A stretch of DNA of 64,000 nucleotides from Streptomyces griseochromogenes (lineage in GTDB: Bacteria > Actinomycetota > Actinomycetes > Streptomycetales > Streptomycetaceae). The notes beneath the pieces are model-generated. The model searched no databases. It saw nothing but the letters and a program-made list of their open reading frames with translations, and was not told the origin of the DNA. Made by a program: the position numbers and the translations under genes. The first letter of the stretch is position 1. Each line of letters begins with the position of its first letter. The stretch lies in contig NZ_CP016279.1 in NCBI RefSeq assembly GCF_001542625.1, positions 496,001-560,000 on the forward strand. Reading direction: 5' to 3'. This document shows, piece by piece, positions 17,643-24,522 of the stretch.

Positions 17643-18495
17643 GATGTCGCTGAGCGCGACGGTGGCCTGCCTCGGGGCCGCGGCCTGGCTGCTGGGCGGA
17701 CGGCATTACGGCGCACGGCGGGCACGGCTGTTGCTCGCGGGCGGCGGAGTGGTGACGGCCGGCCCGCCCTCCTGGGAACAGGCGGTGCGGGAACTGCGGC
17801 GGCTGTGGGGCCGGTTGGGGGTCGAGTGGTGGTCGCTCGCGGCCGGACTGCTGCTCGCGTTGCTGGGTGCCTCGCTGATTCCGGTGGTCGCGGGGGCGGC
17901 CGGGGTGCCGGTGCTGCGCCGGATGCGGCTGGCCCGCCAGGCGGGACGGGCCCGGGAGCGGCGCGCGGACGCGGTGATCGGCCTGTGCGGAGCGCTCGCC
18001 GCCGAGGTGCGTGCGGGACGGCAGCCGGGTGAGGCGCTGCTGCGGGCCGCGCGGGACTCCGGCGGGCTGGGGGAGGCACGGGCGGCCGTGGTCGCGGCGG
18101 CGCGGTTCGGCGGGGACGTGCAGGGCGCGCTCGCCGTCGCGGCCCGGCAGCCGGGCGCCGAGGGCTTGCTGGGCCTCGCCGCCTGCTGGCGGGTGGCCGT
18201 GGACCAGGGCGCCGGGCTCGCGGCCGGCCTGGACCGGCTGGACGGCGCCCTGCGGGCCGAGCGGGACCAACGTGCCGACCTGCGTGCCCAGTTGGCGGGC
18301 GCCCGGGCCACGGCGGTGCTGCTGGCCGCGCTGCCCGCCCTCGGACTGCTCCTCGGCTCGGCCATGGGCGCCGATCCGCTGCGTGTGCTGCTGCACAGCG
18401 GGGCCGGGCTGGGCTGCCTGCTGGCCGGAGCGGTGTTCGAGGGGGCCGGGATGTGGTGGGTGGCCCGGATCGTACGGGGAGCTGAGGCGGTATGA
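17623..18495 (+). CDS. tadB: TadB-like pilus-assembly inner-membrane protein
   Basis: A 290-residue type II secretion F-domain protein. Membrane segments are visible near the N-terminus (ATVACLGAAAWLLGG), at ~70-95 (WWSLAAGLLLALLGASLIPVVAGAAGV) and at the C-terminus (TAVLLAALPALGLLLGSAMG, LGCLLAGAVFEGAGMWWV). The cytoplasmic F domain lies between (IGLCGALAAEVRAGRQPGEALLRA). Start GTG 17623 lies inside the end of tadA and follows a GGGAGGAGCGAGAGG ribosome site; GTG 17632 is an alternative. It should form the inner-membrane platform with TadC. Confidence 0.88.
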   Translation: MTTVSTEMSLSATVACLGAAAWLLGGRHYGARRARLLLAGGGVVTAGPPSWEQAVRELRRLWGRLGVEWWSLAAGLLLALLGASLIPVVAGAAGVPVLRRMRLARQAGRARERRADAVIGLCGALAAEVRAGRQPGEALLRAARDSGGLGEARAAVVAAARFGGDVQGALAVAARQPGAEGLLGLAACWRVAVDQGAGLAAGLDRLDGALRAERDQRADLRAQLAGARATAVLLAALPALGLLLGSAMGADPLRVLLHSGAGLGCLLAGAVFEGAGMWWVARIVRGAEAV

Positions 18496-19277
18496 GCGCG
18501 GAAGTCGTCCACAGACTGGGGATGAGTGCGGCCGTGGTGCTCGCCCTGGGCTGGGCGGTTCGGCGGCTGGAGACGGCCCGGCGGCGGCGCCGGGCGCGGC
18601 AACGGGTGGCCGGGCTGCTGGCCTCGGGGACGGCACGCTCGGGCCCGTCCTTCGAGTTCACCGGCGCGGTACGGCGGTGGCTGCCCGTGGTGGGGGCCAT
18701 GTGCGGTGTGTGGGCGCTGGTCGGCGGGGCGGCCGGTGCGGCTGTGGGGCTCGGTGTTGCCGCGGGGCTGTGGCGGTGGAGGCGCCGGCAGGCGCGAGCG
18801 GGCCCGTCGGACGAGGTCGACACGGCACTCGCCGCCCGCCAGCTTCCCCTCGCGGCCGACCTGCTGGCGGCCTGCGTCACGGCCGGGGCCGGTCCGGTGA
18901 TCGCCGCGCAGGCCGTGGGGGAGGCCCTCGGCGGCCCTGTCGGGGACGCGCTGGCGCGAGGCGCGGCCGAGGTGCGGCTCGGTGGTGAACCGGCGGGCGC
19001 CTGGCGGCGGTTGGCCGCCCTGCCCGGCGCCCGAGCTCTGGCCCGGCTGCTGGAGCGGGCCGACGAGTCCGGGCTGCCGGCTGCCGGACCCGTCGCCCGT
19101 CTCGCCTCGGACGCGCGCGCCGAGTGGGCACGCGCCGCCACCACCCGGGCCCGCCGGGCGGCCGTGCTGGTCTCCGCACCGGTGGGGCTGTGCTTCCTGC
19201 CCGCGTTCATCGCGATCGGCGTGCTGCCCGTGGTGATCGGGCTGGCGGGCGGCGTGGTGGGAGGGGGTGGGGGCTGA
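18492..19277 (+). CDS. tadC: TadC-like pilus-assembly inner-membrane protein
   Basis: A 261-residue F-domain protein, partner of TadB. It has an N-terminal membrane segment (MSAAVVLALGWAVRRL), a hydrophobic pair at ~75-100 (LPVVGAMCGVWALVGGAAGAAVGLG), a cytoplasmic region (LPLAADLLAACVTAGAGPVIAAQAVGEAL) and a C-terminal segment (APVGLCFLPAFIAIGVLPVVIGLAGGVVGG). It overlaps tadB by ATGA. Complete, with no sign of decay. Confidence 0.86.
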   Translation: MSAEVVHRLGMSAAVVLALGWAVRRLETARRRRRARQRVAGLLASGTARSGPSFEFTGAVRRWLPVVGAMCGVWALVGGAAGAAVGLGVAAGLWRWRRRQARAGPSDEVDTALAARQLPLAADLLAACVTAGAGPVIAAQAVGEALGGPVGDALARGAAEVRLGGEPAGAWRRLAALPGARALARLLERADESGLPAAGPVARLASDARAEWARAATTRARRAAVLVSAPVGLCFLPAFIAIGVLPVVIGLAGGVVGGGGG

Positions 19278-19337
19278 CGGGGGCGGCGACGGACGCACGG
19301 GATGAAGACAACGGGGCTGGAACGAAAGGAGCTTGGG

Positions 19338-19538
19338 ATGCGTGAGAAGGCGGGAGAACTGCGGGCGTTGCTGCGGGAGCGGTGTCGCCGGGACGCGGGG
19401 ATGGTGACCTCGGAGTACGCGATGGGGATCGTCGCGGCGGTCGGGTTCGCCTTGCTGCTCTACGAAGTTGTCACCAGCGGCCAGGTCAAGGCGGAGCTGC
19501 AGTCCATCGTGAAGCAGGCCCTCAGTGCGCGAATGTGA
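19338..19538 (+). CDS. Flp-type pilin-like small protein (DUF4244-like)
   Basis: A 66-residue protein with a charged N-terminus, then AGMVTSEYAMGIVAAVGFALLLYEVV, a prepilin-like segment with a Glu in the position typical of type IV pilins. A short amphipathic tail follows (VKAELQSIVKQAL). It is the likely structural subunit of the Tad pilus, inserted in the membrane and assembled by TadABC; a prepilin peptidase is not seen in the window. ATG 19338 was chosen because AAAGGAG lies 6 bases upstream; ATG 19302 is in frame but has no ribosome site. Family equivalent of mycobacterial Rv3656c. Confidence 0.85.
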   Translation: MREKAGELRALLRERCRRDAGMVTSEYAMGIVAAVGFALLLYEVVTSGQVKAELQSIVKQALSARM

Positions 19539-20097
19539 GCGAGGGGCGGACGCGGGGTTCGTGACCGCGGAGGCGGCCGTGGTGCTGTCCGTGCTGGTGG
19601 CGTTCACCATGGCGCTGGTCTGGGGGCTGCTCGTGATGGCGGCCCGGATCCAGTGTGTGGACGCCGCCCGCACGGGCGCCCGGGCCGCCGCCCGGCAGGA
19701 CCCGCCCGACGCGGTGGTGCAGGTGACGCGGGAGGCGGCCCCGCGCGGAGCGCGGGTGAGCGTCGCCCGCGAGGGCGACCAGGTCCGGGTGACCGTGGTC
19801 GCCAGGGCGCCGGTCCTGAGCGGATTGCCGTTCGAGGTCCGTGAGGAGGCCGTGGCGGCGGCGGAGGAGACCGTGGGATCCGGGCCGGGAACGGAGAAGG
19901 CGGAGACCGTGGAGCCTGGTTCGGATACGGCGGCGCACGGGGCCGCAGGACCTGGTTCGGGTGCGGCGGCGGAGCAGGCTGCGGGGTCTGGTGCGGGAGG
20001 GTCGGGTGACCGGGCCGGAGAGGCTGACTCCGGTACCGCGGGGGCTGCGGGGCCCGGTCCGGGCGGGGCGGCTGGAACAGGGGAGGCGGGTCCGTGA
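19525..20097 (+). CDS. TadE-like pseudopilin with long Ala/Gly/Pro tail
   Basis: A 190-residue protein. Residues ~10-45 (GFVTAEAAVVLSVLVAFTMALVWGLLVMA) are a TadE-type N-terminal pilin-like segment with Glu after the cleavage-like Gly. A compact domain follows (AARTGARAAARQDPPDAVVQVTREAAP). The last ~70 residues are low complexity (Gly/Ala/Pro/Glu), unlikely to fold and possibly wall-spanning. GTG 19525 overlaps the pilin stop by 14 bases. Equivalent position to mycobacterial Rv3655c. Confidence 0.8.
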   Translation: MRECERGADAGFVTAEAAVVLSVLVAFTMALVWGLLVMAARIQCVDAARTGARAAARQDPPDAVVQVTREAAPRGARVSVAREGDQVRVTVVARAPVLSGLPFEVREEAVAAAEETVGSGPGTEKAETVEPGSDTAAHGAAGPGSGAAAEQAAGSGAGGSGDRAGEADSGTAGAAGPGPGGAAGTGEAGP

Positions 20098-20699
20098 AGT
20101 GGTGTCCGCGTGAACGTCGGCGCTCGGATCGTGGGTCCGCCACGATCTGGAGCCTCGGGGTGATCGCCCTGCTCTGTGTGGTCTTCGGTGCCGTCCTCGC
20201 CCTCGGGCAGGCCGTCGTCGTCCGGCACCGGGCGGCCGGCGGCGCCGATCTGGCGGCGCTCGCGGCGGCGGACCACTGGGCCGAGGGCGGCTCTCGGGCC
20301 TGTGCCCGCGCCGACCGGGTGGCCGTGGCCCAGGGGACGCGATTGGTGCGGTGCGCGATCGTGGGGGAGATCTCGGACGTGACGACGGCCTCCGGACGGG
20401 GGCCGTTCGCGGCGGAGGTCAGGGCGAGAGCGGGGCCGGCTGGACCGATGCCGACTGGATCGATGCCGACTGGATCGATGCCGCCGGGAGCGGGGCAGTC
20501 GGGAGCGGGGCAGTCGGGACCCGTGCCGACCGGAGTGGGGCCGATGGGACCGGCTCCGTCCGCGCTCCCGGGGCGGAAGCCGGCCCCGGACGCCGCACCG
20601 CTCAGCCGCCCTCCGGACCCTTCTCCGGCGCCTCCTCCGGCCTCTCGTCCGGCCTCTCGTCCGGCCTCTCCTCCGGTGCCTCCCGCAGCAGCACCGTGA
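20094..20699 (+). CDS. Second TadE/pseudopilin-like protein (Rv3654c-like helical pilus gene)
   Basis: A 201-residue protein with an N-terminal hydrophobic helix typical of this family (RGSATIWSLGVIALLCVVFGAVLALGQAVVV) followed by HRAAGGADLAALAAADHWAEG and a Cys pair (ACARAD...VRCAIV). The final ~95 residues are Pro/Ala/Ser repeats including PTGSM twice and ASRP twice. It overlaps tadE by GTGA. Its last 98 bases run antiparallel over the 3' end of the helicase gene. The C-terminal extension may be a late addition, since the folded part is complete by residue ~110. Confidence 0.75.
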   Translation: MKWCPRERRRSDRGSATIWSLGVIALLCVVFGAVLALGQAVVVRHRAAGGADLAALAAADHWAEGGSRACARADRVAVAQGTRLVRCAIVGEISDVTTASGRGPFAAEVRARAGPAGPMPTGSMPTGSMPPGAGQSGAGQSGPVPTGVGPMGPAPSALPGRKPAPDAAPLSRPPDPSPAPPPASRPASRPASPPVPPAAAP

Positions 20700-23175
20700 G
20701 GAGCCGGACCGCGCCCCTCTTGTGCAGCGGGTCGTTGCCGTTGCCGCACTTGGGGGACTGGATGCAGGACGGGCAGCCGGCCTCGCACTCGCAGGAGGCG
20801 ATGGCCTCCCGGGTGGCGCTGAGCCAGGCGCGGGCGGTGCGGAAGGCGCGCTCGGCGAAGCCCGCCCCGCCGGGGTGGCCGTCGTACACGAAGACCGTCG
20901 GCAGGAGCGTGTCGGGGTGGAGCGGGACCGAGACTCCGCCGATGTCCCAGCGGTCGCAGGTCGCGAAGAGGGGCAGCATGCCGATCGAGGCGTGCTCGGC
21001 GGCGTGCAGGGAGCCGCCGAGGATCTCCGGGTTGATCCGGGCCTCGTCCAGCTGGTCCTCGGTGACCGTCCACCACACCGCGCGTGTGCGCAGCGTGCGA
21101 GGAGGGAGGTCGAGTTTCGTCTCGCCCAGCACTTCGCCCGTGATGAGACGTCTGCGGAGGAAGGAGACCACCTGGTTGGTGACCTCGACCGAGCCGTAGC
21201 ACAGGCGGCCGGCGCCCCACGGCACCTCGATGTCCGTCTCCAGGACGGAGATGGACGTGATGTCACGGGCGACCGTCGAGTAGGGCGGGTCGGCCTGCTC
21301 GACCAGCGCGACCGAGTCCTCCAGGTCGAGGGAGCGGACGAGGTAGGTGCGGCCCTGGTGCAGGTGCACGGCGCCCTCGTGGACCGTGGAGTGGGCGGCG
21401 CCCGCGTCCACCGTGCCGAGCAGGCGTCCCGTGCCCTCCTCGACGACCTGCACGGGCTGCCCGCCCGCGCCCCGGATGTCGGTCAGGTCGGCGGCCCGCT
21501 CCCGGCGCGTCCAGTGCCAGGCCTTCGTCCGGCGGCGCAGCAGCTTCGCGTCCTCCAGCTGCGGCAGCAGCTCCTCGCAGGCGGGGCCGAAGAGGTCCAG
21601 GTCCTCCTCGGTCAGCGGGATCTCCGCGGCGGCGGCGCACAGATGCGGGGCGAGGACGTAGGGGTTGTCGGGGTCGAGGACCGTCGATTCCACCGGTTGG
21701 TCGAACAGGGCCTCGGGATGGTGGACGAGGAAGGTGTCCAGCGGGTCGTCGCGGGCCACCAGCACCGCCAGGGCGCCCTGCCCGGAGCGGCCCGCGCGGC
21801 CCGCCTGCTGCCACAGGGAGGCACGCGTGCCGGGGTACCCGGCGATCACCACCGCGTCCAGGCCCGAGACGTCCACGCCCAGCTCCAGGGCCGTCGTGGC
21901 GGCGAGGCCGAGCAGCTCGCCGGAGTGCAGGGCGCGTTCCAGGGCCCGGCGCTCCTCGGGGAGGTAGCCGCCGCGATAGGCGGCGACACGCCGGACGAGG
22001 GAGCGGTCGACCTCGGCGAGGCGCTCCTGGGCGATCACCGAGATCAGCTCGGCGCCGCGCCGGGAGCGCACGAAGGCGACCGAGCGCACACCCTGCAGGG
22101 TGAGGTCGGTCAGCAGATCGGCCGTCTCGGCGGTGGCGGTACGCCGTACGGGTGCGCCTTTCTCGCCGTGCAGTTCGGTGAGCGGGGGCTCCCACAGGGC
22201 GAACACGAGTTCCCCGCGCGGGGAGGCGTCGTCGGCGACCTCGACCACCGGCAGACCGGTCAGCCGGCGGGCGGCGACGGCGGGCTCCGCGGCGGTGGCG
22301 GAGGCCAGCAGGAACACGGGCGAGGCGCCGTAGCGGGCGCACAGGCGGCGTAGCCGGCGCAGCACCTGGGCGACGTGTGAGCCGAAGACGCCCCGGTAGG
22401 TGTGGCACTCGTCGATGACGACGTACTTGAGCGACTTCAGGAAGGAGGACCAGCGGGGGTGGGAGGGCAATATGCCCCGGTGCAGCATGTCGGGGTTGGT
22501 CAGGACGTAGTTGGCGTACTGGCGGATCCACTCGCGTTCCTCGAACGGGGTGTCGCCGTCGTACACGGCCGGGCGCACCGCGGCGCCCAGAGATTGTGAA
22601 AGTTCCTTCACCGACCGGCACTGGTCCGCCGCGAGCGCCTTGGTGGGGGCGAGGTAGAGGGCGGTGGCGCCACGACCGCCCACCCGTCGCCCGCCGCCAC
22701 CCCGTGGAAGCGCTTCGCGCTGCTGCGCCCCTTGGGCGGGGGCCTCGGAACCGTCCAGCAGGGCCGACAGGACCGGCACGAGGTAGGCGAGGGACTTGCC
22801 CGAGGCGGTGCCGGTGGCGACGATCACCGACTCGCCGTCCAGGGCGTGCTCGGCGGCCAGCGCCTGGTGGGTCCAGGGGTGCTCGATGCCGCGCGCCTGC
22901 ACCGCCGCGATCACTTCCGAGCGAATCCGGTCAGGCCAGACGGCATGCCGACCCGCGCGGGGGGGCAAGTGCTCCGTATGAGTGATGCGCGCGGAGCGGC
23001 TCGGCCCGGAGGCGAGCCGGCCCAGGACGGTGCCCGGAGACGGGCGGGAAGCCGGGTTCGCCGGGGGTTGATCGGATCGGTGATTCTTGGCCATCGGGAC
23101 CGAGTGTGTCACTGGCGTGACGGACAATGGGGCCAAGGCGTCGTGCACGCCTGCCGGTAAGTGATTGAATGCCAT
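20602..23175 (-). CDS. DEAD/DECH-box helicase with DUF1998 domain (MrfA/YprA-like)
   Basis: An ~857-residue superfamily 2 helicase. The Q-like motif is HPWTHQALAAEHAL; Walker A is VIVATGTASGKSLAYLVP; motif II is VIDECHTYRG; motif III is SATAA. The helicase C domain has GLAATTALELGVDVSGLDAVVIAG and QQAGRAGRSGQGALAV. The C-terminal DUF1998 region carries a four-Cys zinc site (CECEAGCPSCIQSPKCGN). YprA/MrfA relatives act in mitomycin repair. ATG 23175 was chosen by recalled homologue N-termini; it would place a rare TTA Leu codon at position 6. ATG 23094 is a later alternative. The gene ends in a repeated Pro-Glu-Arg tail. Confidence 0.87.
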   Translation of the reverse strand: MAFNHLPAGVHDALAPLSVTPVTHSVPMAKNHRSDQPPANPASRPSPGTVLGRLASGPSRSARITHTEHLPPRAGRHAVWPDRIRSEVIAAVQARGIEHPWTHQALAAEHALDGESVIVATGTASGKSLAYLVPVLSALLDGSEAPAQGAQQREALPRGGGGRRVGGRGATALYLAPTKALAADQCRSVKELSQSLGAAVRPAVYDGDTPFEEREWIRQYANYVLTNPDMLHRGILPSHPRWSSFLKSLKYVVIDECHTYRGVFGSHVAQVLRRLRRLCARYGASPVFLLASATAAEPAVAARRLTGLPVVEVADDASPRGELVFALWEPPLTELHGEKGAPVRRTATAETADLLTDLTLQGVRSVAFVRSRRGAELISVIAQERLAEVDRSLVRRVAAYRGGYLPEERRALERALHSGELLGLAATTALELGVDVSGLDAVVIAGYPGTRASLWQQAGRAGRSGQGALAVLVARDDPLDTFLVHHPEALFDQPVESTVLDPDNPYVLAPHLCAAAAEIPLTEEDLDLFGPACEELLPQLEDAKLLRRRTKAWHWTRRERAADLTDIRGAGGQPVQVVEEGTGRLLGTVDAGAAHSTVHEGAVHLHQGRTYLVRSLDLEDSVALVEQADPPYSTVARDITSISVLETDIEVPWGAGRLCYGSVEVTNQVVSFLRRRLITGEVLGETKLDLPPRTLRTRAVWWTVTEDQLDEARINPEILGGSLHAAEHASIGMLPLFATCDRWDIGGVSVPLHPDTLLPTVFVYDGHPGGAGFAERAFRTARAWLSATREAIASCECEAGCPSCIQSPKCGNGNDPLHKRGAVRLLTVLLREAPEERPDERPDERPEEAPEKGPEGG

Positions 23176-23257
23176 CGCGGCTGGCGATGCGTCCCGGGGG
23201 CCGTAAGCCGAGATGTCCCGAGGGGCGACCGCTCGATAGCAAGGTGCTGGAGGATCC

Positions 23258-23599
23258 GTGGACCTGTCCCTGTCGACCCGTACCGTCGGCGATCGTACGG
23301 TCGTCGAGGTCGGTGGCGAAATCGATGTATACACCGCGCCCAAGCTGCGCGAGCAGCTGGTCGAGCTGGTGAACGACGGGAATTTCCACCTCGTCGTCGA
23401 CATGGAGGGCGTGGACTTCCTCGACTCCACCGGGCTCGGCGTGCTGGTTGGCGGCCTGAAGCGGGTGCGTGCCCATGAGGGCTCGCTGCGCCTGGTCTGT
23501 AACCAGGAGCACATTCTGAAGATCTTCCGCATCACCGGCCTCACCAAGGTGTTCCCGATCCACACCTCGGTCGAGGAAGCGGTGGCGGCCACCGACTGA
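23258..23599 (+). CDS. bldG: BldG anti-sigma-factor antagonist
   Basis: A 113-residue STAS-domain protein of the SpoIIAA/RsbV family. The sequence has the family core ([33 protein letters not shown]) and the phosphorylation site FLDSTGLGV with Ser57. In Streptomyces BldG is needed for aerial growth and antibiotic production; its phosphorylation is controlled by partner anti-sigma ATPases. Start GTG 23258 follows GGAGGAT. The next gene encodes an RsbW-like ATPase. A hairpin directly after bldG can explain separate monocistronic and read-through transcripts, reported for this gene pair in S. coelicolor. Confidence 0.96.
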   Translation: MDLSLSTRTVGDRTVVEVGGEIDVYTAPKLREQLVELVNDGNFHLVVDMEGVDFLDSTGLGVLVGGLKRVRAHEGSLRLVCNQEHILKIFRITGLTKVFPIHTSVEEAVAATD

Positions 23600-23619
23600 C
23601 CCGGGGCCGCCCAGCCGGG

Positions 23620-23642
23620 TCCGGGCCGACCTTCGGCCCGGA
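23620..23642 (+). terminator. 10-bp hairpin after bldG, probably leaky
   Basis: TCCGGGCCGA (23620-23629) and its exact complement (23633-23642) around a CCT loop, 20 bp after the bldG stop and 115 bp before the partner ATPase gene. Confidence 0.75.
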
Positions 23643-23757
23643 CGCCGGTAGGCCCCGCCTCGGGCCGGTGTGCCCGGGGCCCAGAAGTTCATCAGGGGGT
23701 GCGGGCTTTCGGCGGCCCCGCTCCCGTACCGCACGCCCGTAGTCGCGAGGGGGATGC

Positions 23758-24195
23758 ATGGCCACCGTCGAACTCCGCTTCAGCGCGCTGCCCGAGCACG
23801 TCAGGACCGCCCGTCTGGTGGCGGCAGCGGTGGCACGCCGGGCCGGAGTGGACGAGGCCGTCCTCGACGAGGTCCGGCTCGCCGTGGGCGAGGCGTGCTC
23901 CCGTGCCGTCGGGCTGCACCAGATCAACGACATCACGGCACCCGTGAAGGTCGCGCTGATCGAGGAGGAGAAACAGTTCTCCATCGAGGTCGGCGACGAG
24001 GCCCCGCACGCGGCCCCCGCCGAGCGGGTGGCGGGTGGTGCCGCCGCGGACGCGGACGTCGAAGCCGAGGAGGACGAGATGGGCCTCGCGGTCATCAGCG
24101 GCCTCGTGGACGACGTGGAGGTCACCACGGGGGAGAGCGGCGGGCTGATCCGCATGACATGGCCGACCGCCCCGCCGGCCACCGCTCTCGTCTGA
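23758..24195 (+). CDS. RsbW-like anti-sigma ATPase (BldG partner)
   Basis: A 145-residue HATPase_c-type protein. The ATP-binding N box is recognisable as LDEVRLAVGEACSRAV; the later acidic insert (ADADVEAEEDEMGLAVISGLVDDVEV) replaces the usual G-box area, where MGLAVI corresponds to the conserved GLGLxLI. It would bind and phosphorylate BldG and/or hold a sigma factor; no sigma gene is adjacent. Start ATG 23758 (GGGGGATGCATG). It is probably co-transcribed with bldG by read-through and ends at a strong terminator. The equivalent S. coelicolor gene is the one immediately downstream of bldG. Confidence 0.88.
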   Translation: MATVELRFSALPEHVRTARLVAAAVARRAGVDEAVLDEVRLAVGEACSRAVGLHQINDITAPVKVALIEEEKQFSIEVGDEAPHAAPAERVAGGAAADADVEAEEDEMGLAVISGLVDDVEVTTGESGGLIRMTWPTAPPATALV

Positions 24196-24235
24196 TGCCG
24201 CGCGCACGGTGCTGAGCCGCCGTGCACACTGCACC

Positions 24236-24262
24236 GAAGGGCCCTGCTGAGCAGGGCCCTTC
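24236..24262 (+). terminator. 12-bp hairpin with T-rich tail
   Basis: GAAGGGCCCTGC (24236-24247) and its exact complement (24251-24262) around TGA, followed by GTGTTGTT. A strong intrinsic terminator for the bldG operon. Confidence 0.88.
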
Positions 24263-24299
24263 GTGTTGTTCCGGCACTGTTTCGAGCGGCCCCGGAATT

Positions 24300-24315
24300 C
24301 GTGAATCAATTCACG
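24300..24315. promoter_or_regulatory. Perfect palindrome upstream of hppA
   Basis: CGTGAAT-CA-ATTCACG, a perfect 7+7 inverted repeat with a 2-bp spacer. It lies in an AT-rich stretch between the bldG operon terminator and hppA, ~160 bp before the candidate hppA -10. The shape suits a dimeric regulator; the regulator is unknown. Confidence 0.45.
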
Positions 24316-24451
24316 ATCGATAGCCCGATAATTTGATCAAGCATCAATGTGGTCGTCAATGCCTTTGAGGCGTTACCACTTTCGGGTCCCCTGGCCTGAC
24401 CTCGATCATTTGCTGAAGAGCACAAGAAGGCCAATTCCGTTTACCGCGCCC

Positions 24452-24480
24452 TGTTTAGATCACGGTCGGGTACCTACAAT
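24452..24480 (+). promoter_or_regulatory. Candidate hppA promoter
   Basis: A good -10 hexamer TACAAT at 24475-24480 with a weak -35 (TGTTTA, 24452-24457) 17 bp upstream. Transcription would start ~24487, about 36 bp before the ATG. The rest of 24263-24522 shows no gene. Confidence 0.4.
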
Positions 24481-24522
24481 CCGTCCACATCTTGAGCTCA
24501 GCCCAAGCGTCAAGGAGGACGA

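Noticed and set aside
15827..19210. Open frame of 1127 codons on the minus strand across tadA-tadC
   Set aside because: Its translation is Arg/Ala/Ser/Pro-rich with no domains, while the plus-strand frames carry clear TadA/B/C motifs. It is a high-GC shadow.
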